From positions 1 through 19,689 of the forward strand of contig CAJUPK010000030.1 in assembly GCA_910588415.1 (NCBI GenBank): a stretch of 19,689 bases of DNA, given 5' to 3'. Positions 7,049-13,297 of this stretch are shown piece by piece. Both the position numbers and the translations under genes were made by a program. This stretch comes from an uncultured Oscillospiraceae bacterium. GTDB taxonomy: Bacteria > Bacillota > Clostridia > Oscillospirales > Acutalibacteraceae. Position 1 is the first letter of the stretch. The number at the start of each line of letters is the position of its first letter. A model generated the notes under the pieces. It saw nothing but the letters and a program-made list of their open reading frames with translations, was not told where the DNA came from and searched no databases.

Positions 7049-8202
7049 AGGACCACGCCCTCCTCTCCGGAGGTGACCTCGCCCAGCAGGAAAGCCTCTT
7101 CCCCGGCAGCGCGGATGGCGGCAATGGCCTTGTCCGCTGTCTCCTTGGAGACCGCCATGCACAGGCCCACGCCCATGTTAAAGGTGTTGAACATATCCCG
7201 CTCCGGGATATGGCCCGTACCCTGGATCAGCCCGAAGATGGGCAGCACAGGTACAGCGGCCTTCTCGATCTTTGCGGTGAGGCCGGGGGTGAGCATACGG
7301 GGGATGTTCTCATAGAACCCGCCGCCCGTGATATGGCTGACTGCTTTTACGTCCGCGGCCTCTATGGCGGCCAGGGCTGCCTTTACATAGATGCGGGTGG
7401 GGGTGAGCAGAGCCTCGCCCAAGGTGCCGTCCAGCTCGTCATAACGGCGGTTCACAATCTCCTGGTCGTTGTGCAGCATCTTGGCCACTGACACCGCCAG
7501 GCCCATGGCAGCCCCTACCAGAGACTCCCCCGCGTCCTCGATTTTGCCGATGCCAAAGACCTTGCGCACCAGGGAGAACCCATTGGAGTGTACGCCGGAG
7601 GACTTTACACCCACCAGCACATCCCCAGGGGCCAGGCGGCTGCCGTCAATCACCTTTGCCTTGTCCACAACGCCCACGGTGAATCCCGCCAGGTCATAGT
7701 CATCGGGGGGCATCATGCCCGGGTGCTCGGCGGTTTCTCCGCCAATCAGGGCGCACCCGGCCTGCACGCAGCCCTCCGCCACGCCGGAGACAATGGCGGC
7801 GATCTTCTCTGGGTAGTTCTTGCCGCAGGCAATGTAGTCCAAAAAGAACAGGGGCTTGGCGCCGCAGCAGATCACATCGTTGACGCACATGGCCACCGCG
7901 TCAATGCCGATGGTGTCGTGCTTGTCCAGCAGCATGGCGATTTTCAGCTTGGTGCCCACTCCGTCAGTGCCAGAGACCAGCAGGGGCTCCTGCATCCCGG
8001 CCAGGTCTGGGGCAAACAGCCCGCCAAATCCGCCAATGCCGGAGACCACCCCGGGAATCCTGGTGCGGGCCACATGCTTTTTCATCAGCTCCACCGATTC
8101 ATAACCAGCAGTCACGTCCACTCCAGCGGCCTTATAGCTGTCGCTGTAGCTTTTCAAAGCCTGCTCCTTCTGAGGGGCCAGGCTGTCGCTGTTGGTGTTC
8201 AT
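7042..8202 (-). CDS. purM: Phosphoribosylformylglycinamidine cyclo-ligase (AIR synthetase)
   Basis: PurM converts FGAM to AIR with ATP, the fifth step of the pathway. Family signatures include SGTDGVGTKLKIA, IGIDAVAMCVNDVICCGA, LIGGETAEHPGM, SSGVHSNGFSL and SHITGGGFYENIPRML. The 386-residue protein is longer than the usual 340-350. About 20 residues precede the core YSDSYKAAGVD, and extra sequence occurs around 220-260 (EDAGESLVGAAMG to NRRYDELDG). The ATG at 8202 follows AGGAGG by 7 nt, supporting the longer N-terminus. Further upstream reading frame to 8439 has no family similarity. It starts a tight run with purN, the GyrI-like gene, purO and purH. The gap before it holds a terminator-like hairpin. 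Confidence 0.96.
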   Translation of the reverse strand: MNTNSDSLAPQKEQALKSYSDSYKAAGVDVTAGYESVELMKKHVARTRIPGVVSGIGGFGGLFAPDLAGMQEPLLVSGTDGVGTKLKIAMLLDKHDTIGIDAVAMCVNDVICCGAKPLFFLDYIACGKNYPEKIAAIVSGVAEGCVQAGCALIGGETAEHPGMMPPDDYDLAGFTVGVVDKAKVIDGSRLAPGDVLVGVKSSGVHSNGFSLVRKVFGIGKIEDAGESLVGAAMGLAVSVAKMLHNDQEIVNRRYDELDGTLGEALLTPTRIYVKAALAAIEAADVKAVSHITGGGFYENIPRMLTPGLTAKIEKAAVPVLPIFGLIQGTGHIPERDMFNTFNMGVGLCMAVSKETADKAIAAIRAAGEEAFLLGEVTSGEEGVVLW

Positions 8203-8493
8203 AATCCGTCCTCCTTTGTGTGTTTCAGAAAGCTTAGGGCTGGTTTGAAAGACCGCAAATCCCGTGTTTAAGTGGAAACCCAACGCTTTCTGTGTGGGAA
8301 TTTTCTTGGCTTTGATGCAAAAACCGGCCTTTTTTCTATATTTAAAACAGACTCTAGGCCGGGCAAAGGGGAAATTTCCTGGGAAAATGCCGGGAAGGGC
8401 AGCGGCTTGGCGGCGCATGGGATTTGCAAGGGGTTCCATGCCCTCTTAGTCCCGCTCCGTTCCAAACAGCGCCCGCTTGCCGGCCAAGAAACC
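8203..8493 (-). other. 291-nt gene-free stretch between the M29 peptidase and purM
   Basis: No credible coding sequence lies here; the small frames through it lack family features and ribosome sites. It contains one terminator-like hairpin (listed separately), a 10-bp palindrome GGAAATTTCC near 8371-8380, and the purM ribosome site. I found no convincing sigma-A promoter on the minus strand between the hairpin and purM. The closest is TTTGCG, 17 nt, TAAGCT, which is weak. The region therefore either ends the purE transcript and starts a new one, or is an attenuator with read-through. Confidence 0.55.
8319..8362 (-). terminator. Terminator-like hairpin after the M29 gene / before purM
   Basis: On the minus strand CCGGCCT (8362-8356) pairs with AGGCCGG (8330-8324), and TTTTT (8323-8319) follows at once. 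The 7-bp GC-rich stem and U-run fit an intrinsic terminator, but the loop of 25 nt is unusually long. It would end the purE-M29 transcript or attenuate purM. Confidence 0.55.
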
Positions 8494-9726
8494 TTAAAGG
8501 GCCCAGTTGCCCTCCCGGAAGATAGCCACCTCTCTCCCGTCCCTGGTGTATCCGGTGATGTTCAGGTCCTGGCTGCCAATCATAAAATCCACATGGATCA
8601 TGGAGTCGTTGATGCCAGCCTCCTCCAGCTCCTCCTTGCTCATGTCCGCAAAGCCCTGGATGGTCTCGTTAAAGCCCCGGCCCATGGCAATGTGGCAGGC
8701 GGCGTTCTCGTCGAACAGGGTGTTATAGAAAAGAACCCCGCTGTTGGAGATGGGGGAGTCGTAAGGCACCAAAGCCAGCTCGCCCAGCATGGCGGCGCCC
8801 TCGTCCATGGTGATCATCTTCTCCAGCAGCTCCTGGTGCTCCTCTGCGTGGGCTGCCACAGCCTTGCCGTCTTTAAAGTCCAGGGAGAACTTGTCAATCA
8901 CCGTACCCTGATAGGAGAGGGGCAAGGTGGAAACCACGGTGCCTTCACACCTGCCCCGCTGGGGAGAGGTGAACACCTCTTCGCTGGGCATATTGGGGTT
9001 GTACTCCACGCCAGTGGAGGCCAGGGTGTCGCAGCCCCCGTGCCATTTTCCGCCTGGGATAAGCCAGCATTTAAAGTCCGTTCCATTGGGGGCCTGATAG
9101 TGGAGGTAGTCCAGGTCCAGGGCGTTCAGCTTCTCGCACTTTTCCCGCAGAGTCCGGTTGTGCTGGTCCCACTCGGCAACAGGGTCGTTGTTCTCAGTGA
9201 TCCGCACAGCCCGGAGAATCTCCTCCCACAGCTTTTCCACAGCCGTGCTGGTCCGTTCGCCGGGAAACACCTTCTTGGCCCAGGCCTTGGAGGGCACAGC
9301 CACAATGGTCCACTGGTACTTGTTCTCCATCTCGTCCTGGATGGGTTTGAACACCTTGCTCTGGGCAATCATGGCCTTCTGCATTTTGCCGGGGTTGATG
9401 CCCTTCAGGCCGTCCGGGTCAGCAGAGGCAACGTGAATCATGCAGGGCAGCTCTTTGGCGGTGAACTTCATCTTTTCCACGGTCCAGTCCGCTACCTTGC
9501 ACAGCTCGGTGATGGTCTGGTGGCGGTAGTGGAGCCGGGTAACGGCCTGGTCCGTCCATTCCATCCGCACCCACTTGGCCCCGGCCCGGTAGGCCTCCTC
9601 GGCCACCATCTCGGCGAATTCGTGCTCAGACACGCTGGCCTGGATTACGGCTGCCTGGCCCTTCTGCAGGTTTACACCTTTCTGTACAGCCAGCTTGGCG
9701 TATTTCCTCATGATAGTTTTTTTCAT
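8494..9726 (-). CDS. M29-family metallo-aminopeptidase
   Basis: A 410-residue aminopeptidase of the thermophilic metalloprotease family M29 (AmpS/PepS type), which removes N-terminal residues from peptides in the cytosol using a two-metal centre. The expected ligands are at their usual positions: Glu250 in MPSEEVFT, Glu316 in LGELALVP, His345 in NAACHIAMG, and His378/Asp380 in MIHVDFMIGS. The stretch SGVLFYNTLFDENA is also typical. The ATG at 9726 follows AGAAAGGA; an in-frame extension to 9789 runs into the end of purE and is rejected. It lies 25 nt after purE and so is probably co-transcribed with it, though no direct purine role is known. A terminator-like hairpin follows about 130 nt downstream. 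Confidence 0.93.
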   Translation of the reverse strand: MKKTIMRKYAKLAVQKGVNLQKGQAAVIQASVSEHEFAEMVAEEAYRAGAKWVRMEWTDQAVTRLHYRHQTITELCKVADWTVEKMKFTAKELPCMIHVASADPDGLKGINPGKMQKAMIAQSKVFKPIQDEMENKYQWTIVAVPSKAWAKKVFPGERTSTAVEKLWEEILRAVRITENNDPVAEWDQHNRTLREKCEKLNALDLDYLHYQAPNGTDFKCWLIPGGKWHGGCDTLASTGVEYNPNMPSEEVFTSPQRGRCEGTVVSTLPLSYQGTVIDKFSLDFKDGKAVAAHAEEHQELLEKMITMDEGAAMLGELALVPYDSPISNSGVLFYNTLFDENAACHIAMGRGFNETIQGFADMSKEELEEAGINDSMIHVDFMIGSQDLNITGYTRDGREVAIFREGNWAL

Positions 9727-9751
9727 GCTTCTTAATCCTTTCTGGGTGGGA

Positions 9752-10249
9752 TTACCACTCCTTGGTCTGTAAAGCGATGTCCTTGTCAATCGCGCCCTGT
9801 TTCATCTGGTCTTTCAGCCCCTGAAGCTTCTCTGCCAGCGCCTCGTCCTCCACGGCCAGAATCTGGGCGGCCAGCAGGGCGGCGTTGTCCGCGCCGTCAA
9901 TGGCCACTGTGGCCACTGGCACGCCGCTGGGCATCTGCACGGTGGAGAGCAGCGCGTCCAGCCCGTCCAGGGTGGAGGACTTCACCGGAATCCCGATAAC
10001 AGGCAGGGTGGTGTTGGCGGCCAAAGCTCCGGCCAGGTGGGCCGCTTTGCCCGCCGCCGCAATGATGGCTCCGAAGCCGTTTTCCCGGGCGCTTTTCGAG
10101 AACGCCGCGGCAGCCTCTGGGGTGCGGTGGGCAGAGATGATATGGGCCTCTACAGGGATGCCCAGGCTTTCCAAACGCTTTTTGGCTGGGGCCACAACGG
10201 GCAGGTCGCTGTCGCTGCCCATAATGAGAGCGATTTTCTTTATTGGCAT
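9752..10249 (-). CDS. purE: 5-(carboxyamino)imidazole ribonucleotide mutase / AIR carboxylase subunit PurE
   Basis: PurE makes CAIR, moving CO2 onto the imidazole ring at the sixth step. The 165-residue protein shows MGSDSDLPVV near the N-terminus, IISAHRTPEAA with the catalytic His, AGKAAHLAGALAANT, and VQMPSGVPVATVAI followed by NAALLAAQIL, all class I-like. The usual AGGAAHLPG loop reads AGKAAHLAG here, so Lys replaces a Gly. Without a visible PurK, it may use CO2 directly or rely on a distant purK; this is not resolvable here. The ATG at 10249 has AAAGGA 9 nt upstream. It is the first gene of the purine string, and unlike many operons it is not followed by purC. Confidence 0.96.
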   Translation of the reverse strand: MPIKKIALIMGSDSDLPVVAPAKKRLESLGIPVEAHIISAHRTPEAAAAFSKSARENGFGAIIAAAGKAAHLAGALAANTTLPVIGIPVKSSTLDGLDALLSTVQMPSGVPVATVAIDGADNAALLAAQILAVEDEALAEKLQGLKDQMKQGAIDKDIALQTKEW

Positions 10250-10409
10250 AATGTGTGATCCTTTCTACTTAATATGAAGTTTTTTTGTGAGCTTGTTTCA
10301 GTGTAAAATTGGTCTACAGTAAAATTGTAGTAATTTTGTAACTGTCATTTGGGAGAGCTTTGTGCTATTGTATAAACGTAACAGAGAGACCGGATCTTGG
10401 CAGGAACAC
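10250..10409 (-). promoter_or_regulatory. AT-rich upstream region of purE
   Basis: This AT-rich tract must carry the purE promoter because a terminator for the previous gene lies just beyond it. On the minus strand there are two TACAAT -10-like hexamers (TTTATACAATAG near 10375 and ACTACAATTTT near 10328), but neither has a good -35 at 16-18 nt. I found no purine riboswitch core and no PurBox-like CCGAAC pair. The repeats at 10303-10330 lie within it. Confidence 0.4.
10303..10330. repeat. Paired GTAAAATTG repeats with overlapping CTACA/TGTAG inverted repeat
   Basis: GTAAAATTG occurs at 10303-10311 and again at 10319-10327, a 16-bp period. CTACA (10314-10318) and TGTAG (10326-10330) form an inverted repeat around the second copy. 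The location 50-80 nt before purE makes an operator or leader element possible. This is seen directly; its function is inferred. Confidence 0.45.
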
Positions 10410-10446
10410 AAAAAAGCCTGCCGTTCTTTGCAGTGAAGGCAGACCC
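10410..10446 (-). terminator. Rho-independent terminator of the tautomerase gene
   Basis: On the minus strand CTGCC (10442-10438) pairs with GGCAG (10422-10418), extended by G-U and G-C pairs on the outside, and TTTTTT (10415-10410) follows. It is placed about 35 nt after the stop of the MIF-like gene. Confidence 0.72.
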
Positions 10447-10478
10447 CTTGCGGCCGGCCTTTCCTTTCGTTCAGCCAG

Positions 10479-10802
10479 CTACCAAGCCCAGTCGGTGGTT
10501 TGGGCTAATTTAAAATAGACTTGTTTTGCTCCCAGCACTTCCTTGCAGAGTTCCACCACCTGGCTGCCCAGGCGGCTGACAGTCTCGGGAGCAGCGCTTC
10601 CGTAGATGGCTGTGTGGACCATCACAATAGGCCCCTCCTGGCTGCCGGCAAACCACATCCGGCACTCATCGGCAAAGGCCAGCATCAAGTGGCTTTCGTT
10701 TTTGCCGGGGATCAGCGAAATGGCCTCTCCCAGTCCGGTCTTCAGACGGAGTTCCTGTTCCTGGGAAATGGGGCAGCTGGCTTTTATGTCTATAAAAGGC
10801 AT
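10479..10802 (-). CDS. MIF-like tautomerase superfamily protein
   Basis: A 107-residue protein of the macrophage migration inhibitory factor/tautomerase type. It begins MPFIDIKASCPIS; after Met removal the N-terminal proline would be the catalytic base of this superfamily. Length, the central VMVHTAIYGSA strand and the C-terminal VYFKLAQTTDWAW all fit MIF-like proteins, which form trimers and tautomerise keto-enol acids such as phenylpyruvate. The bacterial substrate is unknown. The ATG at 10802 has GGAAGG about 12 nt upstream, a loose spacing. The gene is monocistronic: it has its own -35/-10 pair at 10846-10874 and a terminator at 10410-10446, so it is probably not part of the purine operon. 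Confidence 0.85.
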   Translation of the reverse strand: MPFIDIKASCPISQEQELRLKTGLGEAISLIPGKNESHLMLAFADECRMWFAGSQEGPIVMVHTAIYGSAAPETVSRLGSQVVELCKEVLGAKQVYFKLAQTTDWAW

Positions 10803-10845
10803 TCAAAATCCATCCCTTCCATATAAAGTTTTGACTTTCAGTGCC

Positions 10846-10874
10846 AGTATACTCTAAAACGTGGGAAATAGCAA
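10846..10874 (-). promoter_or_regulatory. Sigma-A promoter of the tautomerase gene
   Basis: On the minus strand the -35 is TTGCTA (10874-10869), the spacer is 17 nt, and the -10 is TATACT (10851-10846). The predicted start is about 35-40 nt before the tautomerase ATG. Confidence 0.75.
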
Positions 10875-11012
10875 GCGCCTGGGCAGAATTTATGGGAAAT
10901 TTTCTATGGGGGAAAGAGGCAAAAACTTTCTGCTTTTCCAAGTGTTTTCAGGCAATTTTGGATGTTGGCCTGGCATTGTTAACAAATTCTTCAAGAAAAT
11001 TTCTTATTTCGC
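10875..11012. other. Gene-free spacer between divergent promoters
   Basis: This is the middle of a 471-nt gene-free stretch (10803-11273). It is AT-rich and lies between the minus-strand tautomerase promoter and the plus-strand transporter promoter. Short frames of about 60 codons run through it but have no ribosome site or recognisable features. It contains GTTAAC at 10979-10984 and an AT-rich tract near 10995-11010 that could act as an UP-element; nothing else stands out. Confidence 0.5.
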
Positions 11013-11041
11013 TTGCATTTTAGTGCGGAGTATGGTATTAT
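11013..11041 (+). promoter_or_regulatory. Sigma-A promoter of the sugar transporter operon
   Basis: The -35 is TTGCAT (11013-11018), the spacer is 17 nt, and the -10 is TATTAT (11036-11041). Transcription would start near 11048, leaving a leader of about 225 nt before the first permease. Confidence 0.75.
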
Positions 11042-11086
11042 AGCCATGGATGATGGTTATATAGCTGTGAAAATTGTTATATAGCT
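11035..11086 (+). repeat. Tandem 11-bp repeats over the -10 and transcription start
   Basis: GTTATATAGCT occurs exactly at 11056-11066 and 11076-11086, a 20-bp period. A degenerate copy, GTATTATAGCC, overlaps the -10 box at 11035-11045, 21 bp earlier. Copies two helical turns apart across a promoter suggest binding sites for a regulator. The regulator is not in the window. Confidence 0.55.
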
Positions 11087-11273
11087 TTCCCGGAGAGAGT
11101 TCCTCTCCTGCGGCAGGCGGACCGGAAATGCTGCGCTGCCGCCCATATTTCTTACGACGTTGGGAGGGAGAGCCAAGTTCAATATTGAGTCCGAGGCACG
11201 TTTTTTTGGGGGGTTAACCCCCCGCATTAAAAATGGCTTTCCCTGGCGGGAAAGCCAATGGGAGTGATGAGCA
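11048..11273 (+). promoter_or_regulatory. Structured 5' leader of the sugar transporter operon
   Basis: The leader contains a series of stems: GGAGAG/CTCTCC (11092-11097 with 11103-11108), GCGGCAG/CTGCCGC (11110-11116 with 11136-11142), the palindrome TCAATATTGA (11179-11188), GGGGGGTTAACCCCCC (11208-11223), and a perfect 9-bp stem GGCTTTCCC/GGGAAAGCC with loop TGGC (11235-11256) just before the ribosome site. GCTTTCCC also occurs at 11084-11091, so the 3' arm GGGAAAGC could pair there instead. No U-run follows a stem, so these are not plain terminators. I do not recognise a known riboswitch class. Confidence 0.5.
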
Positions 11274-12224
11274 TTGACTAATCCAAAGGCAGCCTCCGCC
11301 CCTAGAAAGAAAGTCAGTTTCTTCCAGCGGGCCATCGAGCAGTGGGATCTGCAGCTGTTGGTTATCCCCGGCATCATCCTGCTGTTCGTCTTCAGCTACA
11401 TACCGATTTACGGCCTGGTCATGGCTTTCCAGGAGTACCGCATGGGCGACTTCCCTGGAAGCAGTGAATGGGTGGGCTTAAAGCAGTTCATAAGCCTGTT
11501 TACAGACCCGTACCTGCCCCAGATTCTGCGCAACACCATGGTTATCAGCTTGCTGAAGCTGACCATTGGCTTTGTGTGTCCCATCATCTTCGCTGTATTC
11601 CTGAATGAAATGCACGCGGATAAGACCAAGAAGGTTATCCAGACTGTCAGCTACCTGCCCCACTTTATTTCCTGGACAGTATGCGCCATGCTGCTCATGG
11701 ACCTGCTGGGTTCCAAGGGCGCCGTGATGGACATTCTGGCCCTCTTCGGCGTAGAGCGCTTTGACTTCTTCCAGAGGGGCGACCTCTTCTGGGGCATGGC
11801 ACTGTTCTCCGATACCTGGAAGGAACTGGGCTGGGGCTCCATCATCTACATTTCAGCCATGGCCGGTGTAGACGCGGAAATGTATGAGGCGGCCGACATT
11901 GACGGCGCCACCCGCGCCCAGAAGATGTGGCATATCACCATTAAGGCAATCAAGCCCACCATCGTCCTTCTCTTCATTATGCAGGTCGGCGGAATCTTGA
12001 ATGCGAACTTCGACCAGATCATGATGCTTACCAAGCAGCTGGGCAACTCCATGCTGAAAGATTACGCGAATGTGATTGACACCTACATCTTCCAGGTAGG
12101 TATCTCGCAGGGCCGTGTATCCTTTGGTACGGCGGCCGGCCTGGTCAAGTCCATTATCAACTTTATCCTGCTGATTGTAGCCAACGCCATTGCCGACAAG
12201 GCCGGTGAGAATGCGTTGTTCTAA
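11274..12224 (+). CDS. Sugar ABC transporter permease, LplB/YteP type
   Basis: A 316-residue inner-membrane permease with six predicted membrane segments, beginning with LQLLVIPGIILLFVFSYIPI (27-46) followed by the typical IYGLVMAFQEYR. The EAA coupling loop that contacts the ATPase reads EAADIDGATRAQKMWHITIK, around residues 205-224. Members of this LplB/YteP group import oligosaccharides, for example uronate- or mannose-type, but the substrate here is unknown. The only workable start is the TTG at 11274, with GGGAG 9 nt upstream; an ATG at 11268 is in another frame and hits a stop at once. It is the first gene of a three-gene operon and is followed after 33 nt by the second permease. No ATPase gene is present. 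Confidence 0.93.
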   Translation: MTNPKAASAPRKKVSFFQRAIEQWDLQLLVIPGIILLFVFSYIPIYGLVMAFQEYRMGDFPGSSEWVGLKQFISLFTDPYLPQILRNTMVISLLKLTIGFVCPIIFAVFLNEMHADKTKKVIQTVSYLPHFISWTVCAMLLMDLLGSKGAVMDILALFGVERFDFFQRGDLFWGMALFSDTWKELGWGSIIYISAMAGVDAEMYEAADIDGATRAQKMWHITIKAIKPTIVLLFIMQVGGILNANFDQIMMLTKQLGNSMLKDYANVIDTYIFQVGISQGRVSFGTAAGLVKSIINFILLIVANAIADKAGENALF

Positions 12225-12257
12225 GCATAAACTGAAGAGAAAGGAGGGTATTTCCCT

Positions 12258-13193
12258 ATGACAGGCGTAAAAGAAACCAGACACAAGATGAAGGCGAAAA
12301 AGGTCTTCAGTGATTATGTTATTATTATCCTCATGGTGGTCATCATGGTGTTCGTCTTTGTCACCACGCTGTACCCCTTCCTGAACTCCCTGGCCATCTC
12401 CCTGAACGATGCGGATGACACGGCCTTGGGCGGCATTACCTTCTTCCCCAGGATATTCACCCTGCGGAACTATCAGCAGATTTTCAATAACCCCACCATC
12501 TGGATGGCATACTTTATTACCTTTGCCCGTACCATCATTGGCGCGGCGGGTGGTTTGCTGATTACAGGCGCCCTGGCCTTCGGCCTCTCCCGCAAGGGCC
12601 TGGCGGGCAGAAAGTTCTATACCTTCTTCTGCCTTATCCCCATGTATTTCGGCGGCGGCCTGATTCCCACCTACTTCCTGATTAAGACCCTGGGCCTGAC
12701 CAACACCTTCTGGGTGTACATCATCCCCAACCTGGTCAACATCTGGAACATGATTCTCATGCGCTCCTACTTCCAGTCCGTGCCGGACGCTTTGGAGGAG
12801 TCCGCCCGCATTGACGGGGCCAACTACATCACTATTTTCTTCAGAATTTACTGGCCTGTTTCCACGCCCATCATCGCTACAATTGCCCTGTATTTCGGCG
12901 TGTATCATTGGAACGACTGGTTTATGCCCAATATCTACATTACCAACCCCGACCTGAAGCCCATGACCTCGGTGCTGCTGAGTATCGTAAACGAGGCGGC
13001 TTTCGCCGAGCGCATGGCTACTATGGGCCTGCCCACGGATTTGATTGCGGCGGCCTCTAAGGGGCAGAAGACCAACGTGCGCTCCATTACCATGGCCACT
13101 ATGATTACCAGCATCCTGCCCATTGTTATCATCTATCCCTTCCTGCAGAAGTTCTTCCTGAAGGGCATTATGATTGGCTCTATCAAGGGCTGA
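12258..13193 (+). CDS. Carbohydrate ABC transporter permease, LplC/YtcP type
   Basis: A 311-residue permease with six membrane segments, the first being VIIILMVVIMVFVFVTTLYP (21-40). The EAA loop is EESARIDGANYITIFFRIYW, residues 180-199. Other family features are PMYFGGGLIPTYFLIKTLGL and a C-terminus ending KGIMIGSIKG, very typical of LplC/YtcP proteins. It forms the heterodimeric channel with the permease just upstream. The ATG at 12258 has AAAGGAGG about 10 nt upstream. The stop codon at 13191-13193 touches the 5' arm of a long intercistronic stem. Energy is presumably supplied by a shared MsmX-like ATPase encoded elsewhere, as known for relatives in Bacillus. Confidence 0.95.
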   Translation: MTGVKETRHKMKAKKVFSDYVIIILMVVIMVFVFVTTLYPFLNSLAISLNDADDTALGGITFFPRIFTLRNYQQIFNNPTIWMAYFITFARTIIGAAGGLLITGALAFGLSRKGLAGRKFYTFFCLIPMYFGGGLIPTYFLIKTLGLTNTFWVYIIPNLVNIWNMILMRSYFQSVPDALEESARIDGANYITIFFRIYWPVSTPIIATIALYFGVYHWNDWFMPNIYITNPDLKPMTSVLLSIVNEAAFAERMATMGLPTDLIAAASKGQKTNVRSITMATMITSILPIVIIYPFLQKFFLKGIMIGSIKG

Positions 13194-13264
13194 TTCCGGC
13201 AGGCACCTTATTATTCTGTCATTCCGGGCGGCGGGCGGCTTGACCCCGCCCAGCCTGCCTGAAT
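13193..13264 (+). promoter_or_regulatory. Intercistronic stem between permease and binding-protein genes
   Basis: ATTCCGGCAGGC (13193-13204) pairs with GCCTGCCTGAAT (13253-13264) at 11 of 12 positions. It encloses an inner hairpin GGGCGG/CCGCCC (13233-13238 with 13246-13251). No U-run follows immediately, so an RNA processing or stability element that raises binding-protein output relative to the permeases is more likely than a terminator. Confidence 0.6.
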
Positions 13265-13297
13265 GAAAATAATTTTGTCTTAGGAGGACGAAAAACT

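Noticed and set aside
8272..9735. A 487-codon plus-strand open frame
   Set aside because: It is antisense to the M29 aminopeptidase, whose metal ligands are all in place; the antisense translation is low in plausible motifs.
10351..10380. A possible plus-strand promoter TTGGGA, 16 nt, TATAAA
   Set aside because: There is no plus-strand gene downstream; it would run antisense into the tautomerase gene. The match is probably incidental in AT-rich DNA.
10250..10409. A purine riboswitch or PurBox upstream of purE
   Set aside because: I looked for the conserved guanine/adenine riboswitch core and for paired CCGAAC-type boxes on the minus strand and found neither.
11201..11256. An intrinsic terminator before the first permease
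   Set aside because: The stems are strong, but neither is followed by a U-run on either strand, and the transcript must continue into the operon.
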